DNA from: a virus
DNA: 37,913 nt
Virus record (IMG/VR): IMGVR_UViG_3300009093_000042
Location: 64,001 to 101,913 of that record
Strand: one strand, 5' to 3'
The number at the start of each line of letters is the position of its first letter. Position 1 is the first letter of the stretch. The position numbers and the translations under genes are program-made. The notes under the pieces are model-generated. The model was not told the DNA's origin, did no database searches, and worked only from the letters and a program-made list of their open reading frames with translations. This document shows positions 37,678-37,913 of this stretch, piece by piece.

Positions 37678-37701
37678 GTGGACAAAAAAGGTCCACTTTT
37701 T
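37678..37701 (+). terminator. Terminator-like hairpin (plus sense)
   Basis: GTGGAC (37678-37683), loop of seven, GTCCAC (37691-37696) and TTTTT. It has the T run only in the plus direction, where no gene precedes it, so its role is unclear; it might block antisense transcription. It overlaps the end of the partial gene. Confidence 0.35.
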
Positions 37702-37913
37702 AGTCGATGTTCGGTCGGAGAGCAGCGTTTTTGACGGGAGGTTCCTTGTAGGAAGCGGCGTCGATCTCGACGGCACCTTTGGCGAAATTCCAGATGTGAT
37801 CCAGTGCCTTTTCCAGAAGGTCAGCGTTGGCACCACGGGACTTAAACCATTCGACGGTTTCATCCACATCCAATTCTTCGCTTTGACCGTTGGGCTTGCC
37901 GGTCTTCAGGTCG
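37700..37913 (-). CDS. Unknown protein, C-terminal 70 residues (cut by right edge)
   Basis: The frame is open from the right edge to TAA at 37702-37700. The visible part reads LKTGKPNGQSEELDVDETVE, then WFKSRGANADLLEKALDHIW and ends AALRPNID. The sequence is acidic and helical. It lies upstream of the prohead protease in the same direction, so it may be a head gene (T4 has small prohead-core genes here), but nothing in the visible part identifies it. A competing frame over the same bases is a shadow. Confidence 0.6.
   Translation of the reverse strand, partial: DLKTGKPNGQSEELDVDETVEWFKSRGANADLLEKALDHIWNFAKGAVEIDAASYKEPPVKNAALRPNID

Noticed and set aside
37678-37701. Terminator for the partial right-end gene
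   Set aside because: The T run follows the stem only in the plus direction, while that gene is on the minus strand; kept only as a terminator-like hairpin of unclear role.
37669-37869. 66-codon minus-strand frame at the right end
   Set aside because: Another minus-strand frame over the same bases runs open from the window edge to a stop at 37700 and gives a more protein-like acidic sequence.
1-37913. tRNA genes or CRISPR arrays
   Set aside because: No cloverleaf-like segments with a conserved TTC-loop were noticed in the intergenic gaps, which are short, and no regularly spaced repeats exist; the only direct repeats are the two coding copies at 14987 and 15128.

Overview
The window is a tightly packed, both-strand segment of a tailed phage with a contractile tail (myovirus), distantly T4-like. 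The diagnostic genes are a gp20-type portal, gp23-type major capsid protein, gp21-type prohead protease, gp18/gp19-type sheath and tube, gp25-type wedge protein, gp5-type spike, gp27/gpD-type hub, and gp46/gp47 (SbcC/SbcD) recombination nuclease subunits. The base composition is moderately GC-rich by eye. Very few genes have a Shine-Dalgarno sequence. Several begin right after a conserved upstream box or an A/C-rich leader, which suggests a host that starts translation largely without SD pairing (Bacteroidota are one such group), but the host cannot be named from this sequence. Both ends of the window cut through genes, so this is part of a larger genome; no terminase, DNA polymerase, tRNA or CRISPR array is visible.

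Layout. 1-3329 (minus): an unknown virion-type protein cut by the left edge, an HU/IHF-like protein, a gp25-like wedge protein and the portal. 3390-4593: four small unknown genes. 4646-6352 (plus): SbcD-like nuclease and two small lipoproteins. 6493-7110 (plus): a virion-like protein with its own leader and a strong terminator. 7194-9878: an unknown gene, a zinc-site miniprotein, a tandem-duplicated GroES-like co-chaperonin, a DNA primase and a small protein. 9935-13639: a tube-like protein (minus), then the spike, a gp26-like hub-assembly candidate, a hidden 44-codon gene and a 5'-3' exonuclease (all plus). 13584-20575 (minus): two tail-appendage candidates, a repeat-rich charged protein, tube, sheath, gp15-like terminator candidate, small genes and a gp14-like neck candidate. 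20595-22237 (plus): a small gene and the baseplate hub. 22234-24612 (minus): a structural candidate, a SWIM zinc-finger protein and an unknown. 24637-26586 (plus): the SbcC-like ATPase. 26583-30507 (minus): a baseplate-type protein, tape measure and two small genes. 30633-34055 (plus): a non-structural cluster led by two sigma70-like promoters (an unknown 383-aa protein, a DUF932 protein, two unknowns and a membrane protein). 34117-37913 (minus): a small protein, major capsid protein, a protease-scaffold fusion and a partial gene.

How the parts fit. The prohead is built from the portal, capsid protein and the fused protease/scaffold. The two-domain GroES-like protein is a plausible gp31-type helper for capsid folding. 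The tail is built from tube, sheath, tape measure, hub, spike and wedge proteins. SbcC/SbcD, primase and the 5'-3' exonuclease serve replication and recombination.

The most unusual signals are the double co-chaperonin; a CGTTCT box placed exactly 7 nt before the ATG of several unit-leading genes; a TTGTTTACAA element repeated far beyond chance in intergenic and coding DNA; the single-ORF protease-scaffold with a possible internal start; and an SbcD homologue lacking the usual motif-I histidine.
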